46,548 nucleotides of DNA from Thermus caliditerrae (GCF_021462525.1 NZ_JAKEDT010000021.1:1-46548); one strand, 5' to 3'. Positions 35,433 through 45,349 are shown, counted from the first letter of the stretch. The notes: generated by a model not told the origin, from the sequence alone. Translations and numbers: made by a program.

Positions 35433-36775
35433 TTGTGGTGGGCGGGGGCTGGGCGGGGCTCTCCGCCGCCCTTGCCCTGAAGGACGCTGGGGTGGATTTC
35501 CTCCTCCTGGAAGGGAGCCCCAGGCTCGGGGGGAAGGTGCGCACCCACCGCCAGGAGGGCTTTTTGGTGGAGGGAGGCCCCGACGCCAGCGTGCGCTACA
35601 AGAAGGAGGTGCTGGAGCTAGGGGAGCGCTTCGGCCTCGAGCCCATCGGCACCCTTCCCGCCAAACCCGCCGCCTACATCCTGCGCCGGGGCAAGGCCCA
35701 CCCCCTTCCGGAAGGGCTTTTGCAGATCGTGCCCGGCGACCTTAAGGGCCTTGCCCGCACCCCTCTCCTCTCCCTTTCCGGCAAGCTCCGCGCCCTCTAC
35801 GACCTCCTCCTGCCCCGCGGCGGCAAGGAGGACGAAAGCCTAAGGGAGTTCGCGGAAAGGCGGCTTGGCCTCGAGGTCTTCAACGCCCTGGTGGCCCCCT
35901 TGGCGGGGGGCATCTACGGGGGGGAGCCCGAGGAGCTTTCTATGCGGGCGGCTTTTCCCCAGCTCCTGGAGCTGGAGCGGAAACACCGGAGCCTCCTCCT
36001 GGGGGCCATGCGGGCCAGAAGGGCCCGGGGGAGCCGCGAGGGGGGAAGCCTTTTCTTCTCCTTCCAAGAGGGCCTTTCCGCCCTCACCCGCAAGCTGGCC
36101 GAGGAGGTGAGGGAAAAGGCGCTTCTCGCCACCCCGGTCCTGGGCCTGGAGGCCCTGAAGGGCGGTTACCGCCTCCACACCCCAAGAGGCGTCCTGGAGG
36201 CCGAGGCGGTGGTTCTGGCCACCCCCGCCCCCCAGGCGGCGGCCCTCCTCAGGCCCTTCCTTCCCGAGGCCACGGCCCTCCTCAAGGGCATCCCCCACAC
36301 CCCCGCGGCCACGGTGAGCCTGGCCTTCGCCGAGGAGCTACCCGTGGCGGGGCATGGGCTCCTCATCGCCAAAGGGGAAGGGTACCGCGCCCGGGGCTTC
36401 ACCTGGACCCACCAGAAGTGGCCAGGCAGGGCCCCAGAGGGCTGGTCCCTGGTGCGGGCGTACTTCTCCGGGGAGCCCGCCCGGCTTTCCGAGGCCGAGC
36501 TGGCCCGGGTGGCCCTGGAGGAGCTTCGCCGCTTCCTGGGGAAGGAAGTCCGGCCCGAGCGCACCTGGGTCTTCCGCTTCCCCGAGGGCATGCCCGCCTA
36601 CCGGGTGGGGCATGTGGAGCGCATCGAGCGGCTGGAGATGGCCCTCCTCAAGGCCCCTGGGCTCTTCCTGGCGGGGAACTACCTCCAAGGGGTGGGCCTC
36701 CCCGAGGTGGTGCGCTCGGGGCAGAGGGCGGCGGAGAAGGCCCAGGGCTACCTGGCCCTCGCCCCCACCCCCTAG
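35420..36775 (+). CDS. hemY: Protoporphyrinogen/coproporphyrinogen oxidase (HemY/CgoX)
   Basis: 451 residues, FAD-dependent. The dinucleotide motif V-V-G-G-G-W-A-G-L-S-A-A and L-L-E-G-S-P-R-L-G-G-K at the N-terminus; L-A-G-G-I-Y-G-G mid-protein; C-terminal L-F-L-A-G-N-Y-L-Q-G-V-G-L-P-E-V-V-R-S-G. It oxidises the porphyrinogen to a porphyrin with oxygen. GTG 35420 overlaps hemH by 13 nt, so the three haem genes form one coupled operon. Confidence 0.93.
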   Translation: MAQVVVVGGGWAGLSAALALKDAGVDFLLLEGSPRLGGKVRTHRQEGFLVEGGPDASVRYKKEVLELGERFGLEPIGTLPAKPAAYILRRGKAHPLPEGLLQIVPGDLKGLARTPLLSLSGKLRALYDLLLPRGGKEDESLREFAERRLGLEVFNALVAPLAGGIYGGEPEELSMRAAFPQLLELERKHRSLLLGAMRARRARGSREGGSLFFSFQEGLSALTRKLAEEVREKALLATPVLGLEALKGGYRLHTPRGVLEAEAVVLATPAPQAAALLRPFLPEATALLKGIPHTPAATVSLAFAEELPVAGHGLLIAKGEGYRARGFTWTHQKWPGRAPEGWSLVRAYFSGEPARLSEAELARVALEELRRFLGKEVRPERTWVFRFPEGMPAYRVGHVERIERLEMALLKAPGLFLAGNYLQGVGLPEVVRSGQRAAEKAQGYLALAPTP

Positions 36776-36778
36776 GCA

Positions 36779-36802
36779 AAGGGGTGGAGTACCCCTTAGG
36801 AT
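36779..36802 (+). promoter_or_regulatory. Hairpin and -10 box before the first c-di-GMP gene
   Basis: AAGGGGT (36779-36785) and ACCCCTT (36791-36797) form a 7-bp stem that runs into TAGGAT (36797-36802), 9 nt before the ATG at 36812. It may end the haem operon and also serve as an operator. No -35 box is clear. Confidence 0.45.
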
Positions 36803-36811
36803 GAACCAAAC

Positions 36812-39052
36812 ATGCCCCTGCCCTATCCCCTGATTGCCCTGGGTTCTATCCTTCTAGGCCTTTTGGCAGGGGGACTGGGTTACAGCGACCCCTACATCCT
36901 CCCCTGGTTCATGATCTTCACCGCCGCCACCGCCAGCATGTACGGGTTCCCTTGGGGGTTGTTGGCGGCTTTCCTTTCCACCGGGCTTCTCCTCCTCTTT
37001 CCCGGCTTTAGCCTCATGGCGTTAGCCCTCCTCCTCCTTTCCGCCTGGCTGGCCCACGGGATCGGGGAAAGCCTCCGGCGGGCTCACCGCCGGGCCAAGG
37101 CGCTGGCCCGAAGCCAAAGGCTCCTGGCCGAGGCCCTCGAGGCCCTTCCGCAGGCCCCAGACCGGGAAACCCTCCTCCGAACCCTTCCCGAACGCCTAGC
37201 GGCCTTAGGGGAAGGGGGGCACGTGGGGGTCTGGGTGCCCACCACCCAAGGCTTCCGCCTCCTGGAAAGCACCCCTCCCCTTTCCCTTAAGGAGGTGCCC
37301 GCCAGCGGGGTGATGGGCCGGGCCTTCCGGGAAGGGCGCCCCGTGTATGTGCCCGACGTGGGCCAGGAGCCCGGCTACATCCCGGCCCCGGGCCTGAAGA
37401 CCCTGGCAGAGCTGGCCCTGCCCCTCGAGGAAAGGGGCGAGGTGGTGGCCGTGCTCAACCTGGAGAGGAACCGGCCCTTCCCCCCCGAGGAGGTGGAGGG
37501 GCTTTTCCGCTTCGCCCAGGCGGTGAGCCTGCAGCTCTCCCGCCTGGCCGACCTGGAGGAGCGCAGGCTCATCGCTGAACTCTCGGAACGCCTGCAAAGC
37601 GCTGCTACCCTGGAGGAGGCGGGGGCCAAGGCCTTGGCCCTTCTCCTCGGCTCCTTGGGGCTACCCTCGGGCACCCTTTGGGAGGCGCGGGGTGGGCGGA
37701 TGGAAGCCTTGGCCTACCAGGGGGTGGAGGAGCCCTCCCTCCTCCAGGTGCTGAAGGAGGGCCTGCCCTACGGCGTGGGCCTGGCCTGGCAGGTGTACGA
37801 GACCCAAAGCCCGGTATTCACGGCCCGCTACGCCGAGGAACGCCGGGTGGTGCCCGCCCTTAAGGCCATGGGCTGGCGCACCTTCGCCGCTTTGCCCGTG
37901 CTCTCCCCAGGCGCGCCCCGGAGCCGAAGGGTGCTGGTCCTGGGGCAGAAAGAGGAGCGGCTTTGGCGCAAGGCGGAGGTGGAGCTTCTCCTCCTTTTTA
38001 GCCGCACCCTGGGCCTTGGCTTGGAGCGGCTTACGGAAAAGCACCGCCACCAGGCGGTGAACGGGCTCTTCCTTAACCTCCTGCAAAGGCCCCCTGACGA
38101 CCTCTACCAGCCCCTTTTGGAAGAAGCCATCCGCCAGGTGCCCGGGGCGGAAGCGGGAAGCCTCTTGGTGCTGGAGGAAGACGCCTACCGCTTCAAGGCC
38201 GCGGTGGGCTATGATCTGGAAGGGCTACAAGCCATTCGCTTCACCCCCGAGGCCATGCTCCTTTGGTACGGTCACCCGCTGGAAAGGGCGCTCCTTGGAG
38301 AGCCCCGTACCATGAGCGTGGAAGAACGCCCTATCGTAGAGATCAGCCATCAGACAGCTCCGGAAGAGGTCATTGACCAAGCAGGCCGGGCCCGGGAGAT
38401 CCAGGCCAACCTGTGCCTGCCCATCCCTTACAAAGGTGAGGTCCTGGCCTACCTCAACCTGGACAACCTGCACGACCCAGGGGCCTTCGGGGAAGACTCC
38501 CTGGAGGCCGCCCGCTTCTTCGCCGCCCCCCTCGCCACCTTGCTCCACGAGGCGCGCACCCGCCACCTCCTGGAGGAAGCCGCCCTCACCGACCCCCTAA
38601 CGGGGCTGGCCAACCGCCGGGCCTTTGACCGCTTTTTCCAAGAGGAGCTAAAGCGGGCCGAGCGCTACGGCTACCCGCTTTCCCTGGCGGTCTTGGACCT
38701 AAAGGGCTTTAAGCAGGTGAACGACCGCCTGGGCCACGCGGTGGGCGACCTAGCCTTGATCCAGGTGGCCAAAGCCCTTGGAAGGGAACGGCGCAATGGG
38801 GACCGCCTTTTCCGCTGGGGCGGGGACGAGTTCGCCGCCCTTTTTCCCCACACCCCCAAACAGGGGGCCATTGCCGCCGCCTTCCGCTACGCCCAGGCCA
38901 TCCAGGATCTCTGCTTTGAAGGGCTCTGCCTGGGGGTGAACATCGGGGTGGCCACCTACCCAGAAGATGGAACTGACCCAGACGCCCTCCTCTCCGCCGC
39001 CGATACCCGCATGTACGAGGCCAAGGCGCGGGGACAGGTGGTGGCCGCTTGA
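36812..39052 (+). CDS. Membrane-anchored GAF-GGDEF diguanylate cyclase
   Basis: 746 residues. Three or more membrane helices (about 5-85), a short linker helix, then three GAF-like sensor domains (about 105-245, 255-405, 415-585) and a C-terminal GGDEF domain. G-G-D-E-F (670-674) is intact and R-N-G-D (661-664), five residues before it, is the product-inhibition I-site. It makes cyclic-di-GMP from two GTP. The third GAF resembles that in the next protein (V-K/R-E-I-Q-A stretch followed by Y-L-N/D-N). Confidence 0.9.
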   Translation: MPLPYPLIALGSILLGLLAGGLGYSDPYILPWFMIFTAATASMYGFPWGLLAAFLSTGLLLLFPGFSLMALALLLLSAWLAHGIGESLRRAHRRAKALARSQRLLAEALEALPQAPDRETLLRTLPERLAALGEGGHVGVWVPTTQGFRLLESTPPLSLKEVPASGVMGRAFREGRPVYVPDVGQEPGYIPAPGLKTLAELALPLEERGEVVAVLNLERNRPFPPEEVEGLFRFAQAVSLQLSRLADLEERRLIAELSERLQSAATLEEAGAKALALLLGSLGLPSGTLWEARGGRMEALAYQGVEEPSLLQVLKEGLPYGVGLAWQVYETQSPVFTARYAEERRVVPALKAMGWRTFAALPVLSPGAPRSRRVLVLGQKEERLWRKAEVELLLLFSRTLGLGLERLTEKHRHQAVNGLFLNLLQRPPDDLYQPLLEEAIRQVPGAEAGSLLVLEEDAYRFKAAVGYDLEGLQAIRFTPEAMLLWYGHPLERALLGEPRTMSVEERPIVEISHQTAPEEVIDQAGRAREIQANLCLPIPYKGEVLAYLNLDNLHDPGAFGEDSLEAARFFAAPLATLLHEARTRHLLEEAALTDPLTGLANRRAFDRFFQEELKRAERYGYPLSLAVLDLKGFKQVNDRLGHAVGDLALIQVAKALGRERRNGDRLFRWGGDEFAALFPHTPKQGAIAAAFRYAQAIQDLCFEGLCLGVNIGVATYPEDGTDPDALLSAADTRMYEAKARGQVVAA

Positions 39053-39076
39053 ACCCTTGCCAGAAAGGGGTATACT
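39049..39076 (+). promoter_or_regulatory. Promoter of the GGDEF-EAL gene
   Basis: TTGAAC (39049-39054, overlapping the previous stop codon), 16-bp spacer and TATACT (39071-39076). ATG 39092 lies 15 nt after the -10 box, so the leader is only about 8 nt. Confidence 0.65.
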
Positions 39077-39091
39077 GGAGCGGGCCTAGCC

Positions 39092-41665
39092 ATGAAGGGC
39101 AACTGGGGTCTAGCCCTCTCGCAAGCCCTTTTCCCCCTGCTCCGCCGGGGGCTCGAGGGGCTTGGGGATGCGCTGGAACAGGTGGCCCTGGCTCTTTCCA
39201 CGCACCGCGCCTACCTCTTCCGCCTCGAGGTGCACCACGGCGTCTGGTACGCCAACCAGCTGGCCGAGTGGGCGGGCCCCGGCACCAGCCCCCAGATCCA
39301 GAACCCGGCCCTGCAGAACCTGCCCCTCCGGGAAGCGGGCTACGGGCGCTGGCTGGAGCGCTTCCTGAAGGACCAGGCGGTGGCAGGCCCCGTGGCCTCT
39401 TTCCCTGAGGAGGAAAGGCCCCTCCTGGAGGCCCAGGAGATCCAGAGCCTTTTGGTGGTGCCCATCGGAGTGGAGGGCCAGCTTTGGGGCTTCCTGGGGG
39501 TGGACGACTGCCAGCGGGAAAGGCGCTTCAGCGGGGAGGAGGAAGCCTTTCTCCGGGCCGTGGCCGAGGCCTTAGCCCGCACCCTGGAGCTTTGGGAACG
39601 AAACCGATGGCTCCAGGGCCTGTTGGAAGCCTCCCCTCTTTATGTGGCCCGGCTGGACGAGGAAGGCCACCTCCGCTATGCCAACCCCGCCCTGCGGGCC
39701 GCTTTCCCCCAGGGGCTCAGCCTCCCCGTGGCCGAAGCCCTAGCCCAACCCGGCCGGCCCCGCCTCCACATCCTCCGGGGAAAGGAGGTGGTGGAGTGGC
39801 ACCTCCTGGCCGTGCCTGGACCCGGACAGGAAGTGCTGGAGGTCCTGGCCCTGGGGCTGGACGTGACGGAAAGGGAGGAAGCCCAGGCGCGGGAAAGCCG
39901 CTGGAGCACCTTCCGCAAAAACCTCCTGAGGGTCTACGAAACCCTCATGGCCGAGGGGCTTTCCGACTCCATCTTTGGGCTCATCCTCGAGGCCGCCCTG
40001 GACACCCTTCCCTCCGCCCAGGCGGGCAGCGTCACCGTGCTGATGGAAGACGGTTGCTACCACTTTGTGGCGGCCAAAGGGTACGACCTCGAGGCCCTGC
40101 GCCAGGTGTGCCTACACCCCGAAGAGCCCCTTTCTCTCACCGGGCACAGCGAAGCCCAGGTATTTACCCGGAAGGACCTGGAGCGCTTCAACGCCCGGCT
40201 GGACGAGAAGAGGCGGCGGGTCATGGAGGAAGCGGGGAGGGTGAAGGAGATCCAGGCCATCCTCTCGGTGCCCGTGTACCTGGCCGGGGAGCGGAAGGCC
40301 TTTTTATACTTGGACAACTTTGAGCGGGAGGACGCCTTTACCCCCTTGGACCTGGAGCTGGCCCAGGCCTTCGCCAGCCAACTGGGCCTACTCCTCCGTA
40401 GGCTGGAGCTGGAGGGGAGGCTCCAGCACCTGGCCTACCACGACCCCCTCACCGGCCTTCCCAACCGCCTCTTCTTCCTGGAAAAGCTTGCCCAAGCCCT
40501 CCGGGAAGAGGGGCGTAACCTGGCGGTCTTGTACCTGGACCTGGACGGGCTCAAGCTGGTGAACGACCTGGAAGGGCACGCCGCCGGGGACGAGGTGATC
40601 CGGGTCATGGCCGCTCGCTTCCGGGCCGCCCTCCGCCCCCGGGACCTGGTGGCCCGGCAGGGGGGAGACGAGTTTCTGGTGCTCCTCACCGGCCTCAGGG
40701 AGGCCAAGGAGGCGGTCGCCGTGGCCGAAAGGCTTTTGGAGGTGGCCCGCCTGCCCTGCCCCGTGGGGGAACGGGGCTACCACCTCTCCACCTCGGTGGG
40801 CATCGCCTTAGGGGAGCCGGGGCTTTCCCCCGGCGAGCTCCTGCAACGGGCCGACCTGGCCCTGTACCGGGCCAAGGGGGAAGGCAAGGACCGCCTGGCC
40901 TTCTTTGAGCCCCACCTCCAGGAGGCCCTACGCCGGGAAATCCATCTCCTGGAAGCCTTGCGGGAGGACTTGGAAGGGGGCGAAGGCCTCTGGCTGGTCT
41001 ACCAGCCCATCGTGGACCTGGCCACGGGCAGAAGCGTGGCCCTGGAGGCCCTGCTCCGCTGGCGCCTGGCTCCCCCTTCCGAGCTCGTCCCCCTGGCGGA
41101 AAGGCACCGGCTCATGGGCCAGCTGGGGCAGTGGGTCCTCCGCCACGCCTGCGAGGAGCAGCGCCGCCACGGCCTCAGGGTGCACGTGAACGTCAGCCCC
41201 CAGGAGCTTCTGGACCCCACCTACGCCTTCCGGGTAGCGGAGGTCCTGGAGGAAACCGGCTGCCCCCCAGACCGCCTGGTCCTGGAGGTGACCGAAAGCT
41301 CCCTGATCCCCGACGAGCGGGGGCGCGACGCCACCCGGGCCCTCGAGGCCCTCCGGAACCTGGGGGTGGGCATCTACCTGGACGACTTCGGCTCGGGTTA
41401 CTCCAGCCTGGAGCGGCTAGCCGAGCTTCCCGTGCAGGGGGTCAAGCTGGGCCAGGCCTTCACCCGTCGCCTCGGGGCCCCGCCCAACCCCCAGGGCCCC
41501 GCCGCCCGGCTGGTGGCCGCCGTCTTGGCCCTGGCCCAGGCCTTGGGGCTGGAGGCCATTGCGGAAGGGATAGAGGACCAGGCCACCCTGGCCTACCTGC
41601 GGAACCTGGGCTTCCCCTTGGGCCAGGGCTACCTCTGGGGCAAACCAGAACCCCTACGTCTCTGA
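39092..41665 (+). CDS. Cytosolic GAF-PAS-GAF-GGDEF-EAL c-di-GMP protein
   Basis: 857 residues, no membrane segment. GAF-like (about 20-165), PAS (about 170-265), GAF (about 285-430), GGDEF (about 440-600) and EAL (about 610-855). G-G-D-E-F (524-528) and the I-site R-P-R-D before it are intact. The EAL domain has E-A-L (652-654), N-V-S-P-Q-E-L, E-V-T-E-S-S-L, L-D-D-F-G-S-G-Y-S-S-L and I-A-E-G-I-E; the usual K-I-D reads K-L-G here but the lysine is kept. Both synthesis and breakdown look possible. Confidence 0.92.
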   Translation: MKGNWGLALSQALFPLLRRGLEGLGDALEQVALALSTHRAYLFRLEVHHGVWYANQLAEWAGPGTSPQIQNPALQNLPLREAGYGRWLERFLKDQAVAGPVASFPEEERPLLEAQEIQSLLVVPIGVEGQLWGFLGVDDCQRERRFSGEEEAFLRAVAEALARTLELWERNRWLQGLLEASPLYVARLDEEGHLRYANPALRAAFPQGLSLPVAEALAQPGRPRLHILRGKEVVEWHLLAVPGPGQEVLEVLALGLDVTEREEAQARESRWSTFRKNLLRVYETLMAEGLSDSIFGLILEAALDTLPSAQAGSVTVLMEDGCYHFVAAKGYDLEALRQVCLHPEEPLSLTGHSEAQVFTRKDLERFNARLDEKRRRVMEEAGRVKEIQAILSVPVYLAGERKAFLYLDNFEREDAFTPLDLELAQAFASQLGLLLRRLELEGRLQHLAYHDPLTGLPNRLFFLEKLAQALREEGRNLAVLYLDLDGLKLVNDLEGHAAGDEVIRVMAARFRAALRPRDLVARQGGDEFLVLLTGLREAKEAVAVAERLLEVARLPCPVGERGYHLSTSVGIALGEPGLSPGELLQRADLALYRAKGEGKDRLAFFEPHLQEALRREIHLLEALREDLEGGEGLWLVYQPIVDLATGRSVALEALLRWRLAPPSELVPLAERHRLMGQLGQWVLRHACEEQRRHGLRVHVNVSPQELLDPTYAFRVAEVLEETGCPPDRLVLEVTESSLIPDERGRDATRALEALRNLGVGIYLDDFGSGYSSLERLAELPVQGVKLGQAFTRRLGAPPNPQGPAARLVAAVLALAQALGLEAIAEGIEDQATLAYLRNLGFPLGQGYLWGKPEPLRL

Positions 41666-41689
41666 AGCCGCATAGAGAAGCCGCATAGA
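41664..41689 (+). repeat. Two-copy 13-bp tandem repeat at a gene junction
   Basis: GAAGCCGCATAGA occurs twice in direct tandem (41664-41676, 41677-41689), spanning the stop of the GGDEF-EAL gene and ending at the ATG of the next. No ribosome site is visible there, so translation of the HD-GYP gene may rely on reinitiation. Confidence 0.7.
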
Positions 41690-44600
41690 ATGGAAAAGAG
41701 AGTGGGCCCGAGCGCATCCTGGAAAATCGCCTTGGCTTACGCCGCCTTTTCCCTGGCCTGGATCCTGGCCAGCGATCGGCTCTTCCTCCTCCTCTTCCCC
41801 GTCGCCGAAGAGCTCACCCGCTGGCAGACGGGCAAAGGCTTGGTCTTCGTTCTCCTTTCCTCCACCTTGATCTACCTCTTGGCACAGCGCTGGGAAGCCA
41901 GCCAAAGGCGGGCCTCTCAGGCTCTAGCCGCCTCGGAGCGGCGCTTCCGGGCCCTGGTGGAAAACAGCCGTGAGCTGATCTTCGTGCTGGACAATGCAGG
42001 ACGCATCGTCTACGCCTCCCCCAACGTGGGCCAGGTGCTGGGGTACAACCCTTTGGGCTACACCCAAGCCCCCATCTTCGCCCTGGACTTCCTCCATCCT
42101 GAGGATCGCCTCTACGCCGAGGCGGTGCTGGAGGATCTGCGGCGCCATCCGGAAGCGGTGCGGGAGTACAGCTTCCGCCTGCTGGACGCATGGGGCCAGG
42201 TGCGACAGGTCCGGGTTTGGGGGCGGAACCTCCTCGGCGACCCGGCGGTGGAAGGCATCGTCTTGAACGTCAGGGACGAAAGCGAGCTGGAAGAGGAGCG
42301 GGCCCGGCTCCAAGGACTTTTAGAAGCCCTTCCCGGTAGGGTCTTCCAAGCCCGGGTGCCCGAAGGCGCCGACCCCGCCTGGCTCCCCTTGCTTTACGCT
42401 TCCCCCCAAGGGGAGCGCCTCCTGGGGTACGCTCCCCAGGAGCTGGCCCAGGACCCAGAGGCCTTCTACGCCAAGGTGCACCCGGAGGACCGAGGAAAGG
42501 CCCAGGAGGTCTGCCGGGAAGCCGTGGCCCATCCCGGAAGGGTGTGCAGCGTCACCTACCGCTTCTGGCATGGGCAAAAAGAGCGCTGGGTCTGGCTGCG
42601 GGACACCCTGGTGTACGACCCCCACAGCCGCCTCCTCACCGGCTACGGGATGGACGTCACGGAAACCTTGGAGGCGGAAGAACGCTTCCGGCTTCTTTTC
42701 CAAGCCCATCCCCTGCCCATGTGGGTCTACGACCGGGAGACCTACCGCTTCCTGGAGGTCAACCAGGCGGCCATGGAGCAATACGGGTACACCCGGGAGG
42801 AGTTCCTCTCCATGACCCTCCTGGAGATCCGCCCGGAAAGGGAGCGCTTGCGCCTCCTGGAGGACTTGGCGAAGGAAAGGCCCCCCCTACAGCGCTCTGG
42901 ACCCTGGACCCACCGCCTCAAGGACGGGAGGGAAATCCAGGTGGAGATCTTCTCCCACACCCTGGACTACGGGGGCCGGCCCGCCGTCTTGGTGGTGGCC
43001 CTGGACGTGACGGAGAAGCTAAAAGCCGAGGCCACCCGCAAGCTCTTGCAGGAAGCCCTCGAGGCCGCCCATGAGGCCGTGGTCCTCACCGACCGCATGG
43101 GCCGCATCGAGTGGGTGAACCCCGCCTTCACCCGGCTCACCGGCTACACGCCAGAGGAGGCCATCGGCAAGAACCCCCGCATCCTGAAGTCGGGAATGCA
43201 CGACCCAACCTTCTACAAAAGCCTCTGGGACACCATCCTCTCCGGCCAGGTCTGGGAAGGGGAGCTGGTCAACCGCCGCAAGGACGGCACCCTCTACACC
43301 GAGCGGATGACCATCACCCCGGTGCGGGAAAACGGCGGAATACGCCACTTCATCGCCATCAAGCGGGACGTGACCGAGGAAAAGGCCCGGGAAAGGGCCC
43401 TGCGCGAGTCCGAAGCCCTCTTCCGCACCCTGGCGGAAACTGCCCCCGCCCTCATCCTGATGTGGCAAGAGGAGCGCCTTACCTTCGCCAACCAAGAGGC
43501 CCTGCGCCTCACCGGCTACACACTGGAGGAGCTCCAAAGCCACCCCATCTGGGAGTTCGTCCACCCCGCCGACCGGGAGATGGTGCGGCAAAGGGGCCTG
43601 GCCCGCATGCGGGGAGAAAACCCCCCAAGCCGCTACCCCTTCCGCATCGTCACCAAGGGAGGGGAGGTGCGCTGGCTGGACTACGCCGCTGCCCGCGTGG
43701 AGGTGGGGGGCCAGCCCGCCATCTTGGGGGTGGGCCTGGACATCACCAAGGCCAAGGAGCGGGAGCTTTCCCTGGAAGCCTTCGCCCGGGTAAGCCTGGC
43801 CCTGCGCCAAAGCGAAAACGTCAAAGAGATGCTGGAACACGCCCTGGAGGCCGCCCTAGCCGTCCTGGAGGCCCCAGTGGGAAGCATCCTCCTCTACGAC
43901 ACGGACACGGGCCGCTTGGAAGAGGCGGCCAGCCGGGGCTGGGCCAAAGACCTCCCGGTACCCCCCACTCTGGGCGAGCCCAGCCTGGTGAGCCTCGCTC
44001 TGCAGGGCCAGGTGGTGGCGAGCCAGGACCTGAAGCGCGACCCGCGGGTGCGCCCGGGTGTCAAGCCCCTCATTCCCGAAGGCTGGAGCGGGGCGGTGAT
44101 CCCCCTGCTGGCGGGCAAAGAGCCCGTGGGCGCCCTCACCCTGGCCTGGCCTCACCCCCATACCCCTACCCCGGCGGAGGTGGAGCGAGCGGTACTGGTG
44201 GCGGAAACCATGGGCAACGCAGTGCGTCGGGCAAGCCTGCGGTACAAGCTGGCCAAGCGCCTCGCCCACCTGGAGAGCCTCCGCCTCTTGGACCAAACCA
44301 TTCTCGCCTCCTTGGACCTAGGGCCCAGCTTGGAGGTGCTGCTGGACCAGGTGATGCGCCTGCCGCTGGATGCTGCGGCCCTTTTCCTGTACGCTCCCCA
44401 GGAAAGAGTCCTGCTCCTAAGGGGGCATAGGGGGTTCCTCTCCCCCGCCGCCCTCCTTCCCAAACGCATCCCGTTAGGCCAGGGGTATGTGGGTGTAGCG
44501 GCGCTGGAAGGGCGCACGATCGCCGCCGATAACCTAGCCCAAAACCCTGGGACTCACCCCGATTTCACGCTGCAAGAGGGGTTGGCGGCGGAAAGGGCCT

Positions 44601-45349
44601 ATCCCCTATTCGCCAAGGGGAAGCTCCTCGGGGTCTTGGCCGTGTTCACCCGCAGGCCCTGGAACCTCCCCCCCGAGGACGAGGAGTTCCTGGAGGCCCT
44701 GGCGGCCCAGGGAGCCATCGCCTTGGACAACGCCTTGACCTTCCAAGAACTCCTCAAAAGCCAGCGGGAGCTGGAGGCCGCCTACGACCTCACCCTCTGG
44801 GGCTGGGCCAAGGCGGTGGAGCTCCGCGACCAGGAAACCGCCGGCCACACCGAGCGGGTCACGGAGCTCACCCTGCGCCTCGCCCGCGCCCTGGGGGTGC
44901 CCGAGGAGGACCTGGACGACATCCGGCGCGGGGCCATCCTCCACGACGTGGGCAAGATCGGCATCCCCGACGCCATCCTCCTCAAGCCCGGCCCCCTCAC
45001 CGAGGAGGAGTGGGCCATCATGAAGAAGCACCCCGTCTACGCCTACGAGTGGCTTTCCGGCATCCCCTTCCTCAAAAAGGCCCTGGAGATCCCCTACGCC
45101 CACCACGAGCGCTGGGACGGCTCGGGCTACCCCAGGGGGCTGAAGGGGCAGGAGATCCCCCTTGCCGCCCGCATCTTCGCCGTGGTGGACGTGTACGATG
45201 CCCTGACCTCCAACCGCCCTTACCGGAAGGCTTGGTCCAGGGAAAAGGCCCTGGCCTACATAGAGGAGCAAGGAGGCCAGCAGTTTGACCCCGAGGTGGT
45301 GGCGGCCTTCCTGGGGTTGATGGCCGGGGAAGAGCATCGCCTGTCCTAA
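41690..45349 (+). CDS. Multi-PAS/GAF HD-GYP c-di-GMP phosphodiesterase
   Basis: 1219 residues. Two membrane helices (about 10-65) flank a short outer loop. Then five PAS domains (about 80-205, 210-330, 335-450, 455-575, 580-695), two GAF-like domains (about 700-850 and 865-1025) and a C-terminal HD-GYP domain: I-L-H-D-V-G-K-I-G (His1085/Asp1086), H-H-E-R-W-D-G-S-G-Y-P (G-Y-P 1146-1148) and D-V-Y-D-A-L-T. HD-GYP enzymes split cyclic-di-GMP to GMP. With two cyclase-bearing neighbours on the same strand, it may give a local make-and-break module. Confidence 0.92.
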   Translation: MEKRVGPSASWKIALAYAAFSLAWILASDRLFLLLFPVAEELTRWQTGKGLVFVLLSSTLIYLLAQRWEASQRRASQALAASERRFRALVENSRELIFVLDNAGRIVYASPNVGQVLGYNPLGYTQAPIFALDFLHPEDRLYAEAVLEDLRRHPEAVREYSFRLLDAWGQVRQVRVWGRNLLGDPAVEGIVLNVRDESELEEERARLQGLLEALPGRVFQARVPEGADPAWLPLLYASPQGERLLGYAPQELAQDPEAFYAKVHPEDRGKAQEVCREAVAHPGRVCSVTYRFWHGQKERWVWLRDTLVYDPHSRLLTGYGMDVTETLEAEERFRLLFQAHPLPMWVYDRETYRFLEVNQAAMEQYGYTREEFLSMTLLEIRPERERLRLLEDLAKERPPLQRSGPWTHRLKDGREIQVEIFSHTLDYGGRPAVLVVALDVTEKLKAEATRKLLQEALEAAHEAVVLTDRMGRIEWVNPAFTRLTGYTPEEAIGKNPRILKSGMHDPTFYKSLWDTILSGQVWEGELVNRRKDGTLYTERMTITPVRENGGIRHFIAIKRDVTEEKARERALRESEALFRTLAETAPALILMWQEERLTFANQEALRLTGYTLEELQSHPIWEFVHPADREMVRQRGLARMRGENPPSRYPFRIVTKGGEVRWLDYAAARVEVGGQPAILGVGLDITKAKERELSLEAFARVSLALRQSENVKEMLEHALEAALAVLEAPVGSILLYDTDTGRLEEAASRGWAKDLPVPPTLGEPSLVSLALQGQVVASQDLKRDPRVRPGVKPLIPEGWSGAVIPLLAGKEPVGALTLAWPHPHTPTPAEVERAVLVAETMGNAVRRASLRYKLAKRLAHLESLRLLDQTILASLDLGPSLEVLLDQVMRLPLDAAALFLYAPQERVLLLRGHRGFLSPAALLPKRIPLGQGYVGVAALEGRTIAADNLAQNPGTHPDFTLQEGLAAERAYPLFAKGKLLGVLAVFTRRPWNLPPEDEEFLEALAAQGAIALDNALTFQELLKSQRELEAAYDLTLWGWAKAVELRDQETAGHTERVTELTLRLARALGVPEEDLDDIRRGAILHDVGKIGIPDAILLKPGPLTEEEWAIMKKHPVYAYEWLSGIPFLKKALEIPYAHHERWDGSGYPRGLKGQEIPLAARIFAVVDVYDALTSNRPYRKAWSREKALAYIEEQGGQQFDPEVVAAFLGLMAGEEHRLS

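Noticed and set aside
36812-36812. First c-di-GMP gene considered part of the hem operon
   Set aside because: A hairpin and a separate -10 box lie between hemY and this gene, and functions are unrelated; read-through cannot be excluded.
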